Positions 32,401 through 34,413 of a stretch of DNA of 34,413 bases are shown here, piece after piece. The number at the start of each line of letters is the position of its first letter. Positions within the stretch are counted from its first letter, which is position 1. A program made the position numbers and the translations under genes. Source of the DNA: Byssothecium circinans (Eukaryota > Ascomycota > Dothideomycetes > Pleosporales > Massarinaceae); NCBI GenBank assembly GCA_010015675.1, contig ML976991.1:68135-102547 (forward strand), in the 5' to 3' direction. The notes under the pieces were generated by a model that saw only the letters and a list, made by a program, of their open reading frames with translations, ran no database searches and was not told the origin of the DNA.

Positions 32401-33948
32401 CTAATCAAGAACATCATCCCTCAACGCAAACAAGCCCTTCAGCACCTCGTCCGACTTGGCCCGAATAGCATTATGATACATGACATTCGTCACAAAAGTC
32501 CTACACCCCTTAATCCCCCTCGCCCTCTCCATACTCAGCTCGAAATCAACATACATGTCCTCGGTATACACGGCAGCGTACACGGGAACCTCGTTCCTCG
32601 CCAGCTGGTCCTCGTCGTAGAGGCGCGGCCAGTCCGGCTCGTGGGCGAGGGCGTCGCCGACGGCTTTGAGTTTGGCGAGTTCGGGGTATGCTGTGAACAT
32701 GAAGGGGTAGATCATCTCGCCAGTGAAGAGGATGGGGTTGCTTGGGCCGGGGGCTGTGTTATCTTCAAGGGTGAAATCGGCGTTGGAGGAGAGGAGGCGT
32801 TCGGCGGACCAGTTGGAGGCGGCGTTTTGGCAGTAGCAGGCTTCGTGGAGGAGTGCGTAGATGACGTTTGTGTCCCAGGGTTGGGCGCGCTCGATAGCGA
32901 GGACAGTGGGACGCGCGAGGTGGCCGAAGAGGGTGAGGTCGGTGTCGGCGCGGAGGACGAGTTCGTGGACGTCGTCGAAACCTCCTGTTGTCACGCATTC
33001 AGTCCCAAGTAATGTCGACTTCAAATGTGATAAGAGGGCAAGTGTGGGGGCTTACCGTGCATCCCAAAAGCGATACCTAACTGTAAAAACCTCCTCGCGC
33101 TCAAATACCCCTCTCCGCCCTGCACCCTCACCGTCTCATCCCCAAACCGCGCCAAAAACTTGGTCACCCTGATCACCCTCTCCACATCCTCGGGATACTT
33201 GGCATAATACTCCCGATTCCTCTGTCTCACCCTCTCATACACCCTCTCGTAAACCTCATCCGGCGTATCTCTCACCGGCGGCAAGCCCCCGAAAATAAAC
33301 GCTTCTTTCACGCCCTCGGGGTAGAAGCTGAGATAGGTGGTGCAGCAGAACCCGCCGAAACTCTGCCCCATGATACTCCACTTCTTCTCTTCCTCGGGGT
33401 AATCCTCCGTCAACGCCTTCCTGATCGCCTCGCAGTCCTTGACGATGGAATCGGCGCGGAAACTCTTCATGTACTCTACCTGCACCTTCTCATCGCCTCT
33501 GAGCTGCAGACTCGACTGCGAGATCGCTGTCGATAGGCCCGTTCCTCGTTGATCAAGGGTAAGCACCTGGTAGCCCTTGTCGAGCATGAATTGCGTCCAG
33601 GAGAGCTTTTCGGGACTGGCGACTTCGAAGCCGGGGCCGCCTTGCAGGTAGATGAGCAATGGCAGTTGGTCTTTCTTTGGGTCTGTGGGATGCAGGGCTG
33701 ATGAAGAGGGAGTGTATGAGGCGGGCTTGTCGACTTTACGGGCCGAGCGGGCGAAGATGTTGAGGGTACCTAGGGAGGGGTTGGTGTAGTCACGCGGGAC
33801 TTGGAAGAAGTGCTCTGTTATGCGTAGTTTGCCTGGGAGGGGTGGTTAGGAAGCTGGAATGGTGGTTGTGGGGGTGGTGCGAAGTCGGAGGGAAATTACC
33901 GGCTACGAGATGGCTTCTCTGCTCTAGGAGTTTCGCTGCTTGTATCAT
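32401..33948 (-). CDS. Proline iminopeptidase-like alpha/beta hydrolase (S33)
   Basis: Three exons, 33948-33900, 33832-33056 and 32984-32401, encode 469 residues; introns are 67 nt (GTAATT...CCTCCCAG) and 71 nt (GTAAGC...CAACAG). The S33 family removes N-terminal residues, classically proline, from peptides. The oxyanion motif LIYLQGGPGF, followed by DQRGTGLS and the nucleophile elbow MGQSFGG with Ser174, is diagnostic. The acid is probably the Asp in the YTEDMYVD segment, and the base His in VMYHNAIR near the C-terminus. There is no signal peptide, so it is probably cytosolic. Exon 1 carries only 16 full codons (MIQAAKLLEQRSHLVA) and was chosen because it splices in phase into GKLRITEHFFQVP. 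The lid region between the core halves is long, as in fungal members. Specificity for proline cannot be read from sequence. Confidence 0.88.
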
Positions 33949-34413
33949 TTTGATTCTATTCGTTTGTTGGTAATTGGGTATACGGGCTGACGAGGGGTGA
34001 AAGCTAATGTTTACGGTACACGATCTTATCGATATGCATCACTCCAAAGGAGGTAGCACGCTCATCCCTGCTCTACTGCTCCCTAGCGATTCTGAATTTG
34101 TATGTGACATGGAACTGCAATGCACCTTCCCTATTACACCACTTTCCGACGATACCAAAAGCGCCCTGTATTTTAGACATAAGGCGCTGGCTTCGAGAAG
34201 AGTTGGAGCAACAATCCTCTTGGTCGAACAGGAAAAATTCGGGGGCATTCAGACGTTTAGTGTGTGGCGAGCTTCACCAGGCTCAACACCCCCACTAAGC
34301 TAGCGCATCGGGTCATGAGACACCCAGGGATATGAGACACCGCGCAGAAATCCTCCACCCTTCAAAAAATCGCGATAATTGATTCAGCGTAATTACAATT
34401 GCCACTCACTACA
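33949..34413. other. Right-edge sequence without a recognised gene
   Basis: The left part is presumably promoter of the iminopeptidase gene. A plus-strand frame at 34007-34303 has an ATG and 98 codons but no known motif, and it may be chance. GAGACACCCAGGGATATGAGACACC at about 34317-34341 repeats the word TGAGACACC. The window may end inside the promoter of a further gene. Confidence 0.4.

Noticed and set aside
34007..34303. 98-codon frame near the right edge as a gene
   Set aside because: It has an ATG but no motif, splice partner or supporting context; left unannotated as a coding region.

Overview
This window looks like ordinary nuclear chromosome from a filamentous ascomycete (Pezizomycotina; I lean to Dothideomycetes, a weak inference). 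The genes are intron-poor, and most introns are only 45-80 nt with GTAAGT-like donors and CTAAC or TACTAAC branch sites. The proteins are fungal types: a Zn2Cys6 regulator, a GH17 wall glucanase, cofactor-independent phosphoglycerate mutase, and APC1 and APC2 of filamentous-fungal length. I see no tRNA, rRNA, CRISPR array or intact mobile element. I rebuilt the exon structures by eye from reading frames and splice motifs; none has been checked against RNA.

Layout. 1-700 is non-coding and may hold one end of a hAT-like DNA transposon. 709-4100 has a secreted PAF-acetylhydrolase-like lipase (-) and, divergent from it, a C6 zinc-cluster transcription factor (+) whose finger is split by a GC-AG intron. 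4096-4672 is a headless, frame-broken piece of a class V chitinase C-terminal region. 4673-5585 is low-complexity spacer. 5586-7100 is a GH17 glucanase (-) with an intron in its leader. 8154-10782 is phosphoglycerate mutase (-) and, divergent, Mediator subunit 9 (+). 11255-17944 has APC2 (-) and a large F-box protein (-). 18926-22580 is SMC6 (-). 23642-32012 is the nucleoporin NUP37 candidate (-) and, divergent over 195 bp, APC1 (+). 32401-33948 is a proline iminopeptidase (-). The last 465 bp hold nothing I recognise.

How the genes fit together. The middle is rich in cell-division and chromosome genes: two core APC/C scaffold subunits (APC1 and APC2), an F-box protein that may serve SCF ligases, the SMC5/6 ATPase SMC6, and a Y-complex nucleoporin. 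Whether this grouping is conserved or accidental cannot be judged from one genome. The left part (lipase, regulator, chitinase relic, glucanase) looks more accessory. I found no convincing new biological system. The best leads are the chitinase relic touching the regulator's stop codon, the GC-AG intron inside the zinc finger, the APC1/APC2/SMC6 grouping, the E-box plus MluI-box pair upstream of SMC6, a possible 60-codon spliced microgene at 23105-23384, and the transposon-like end at the left edge.
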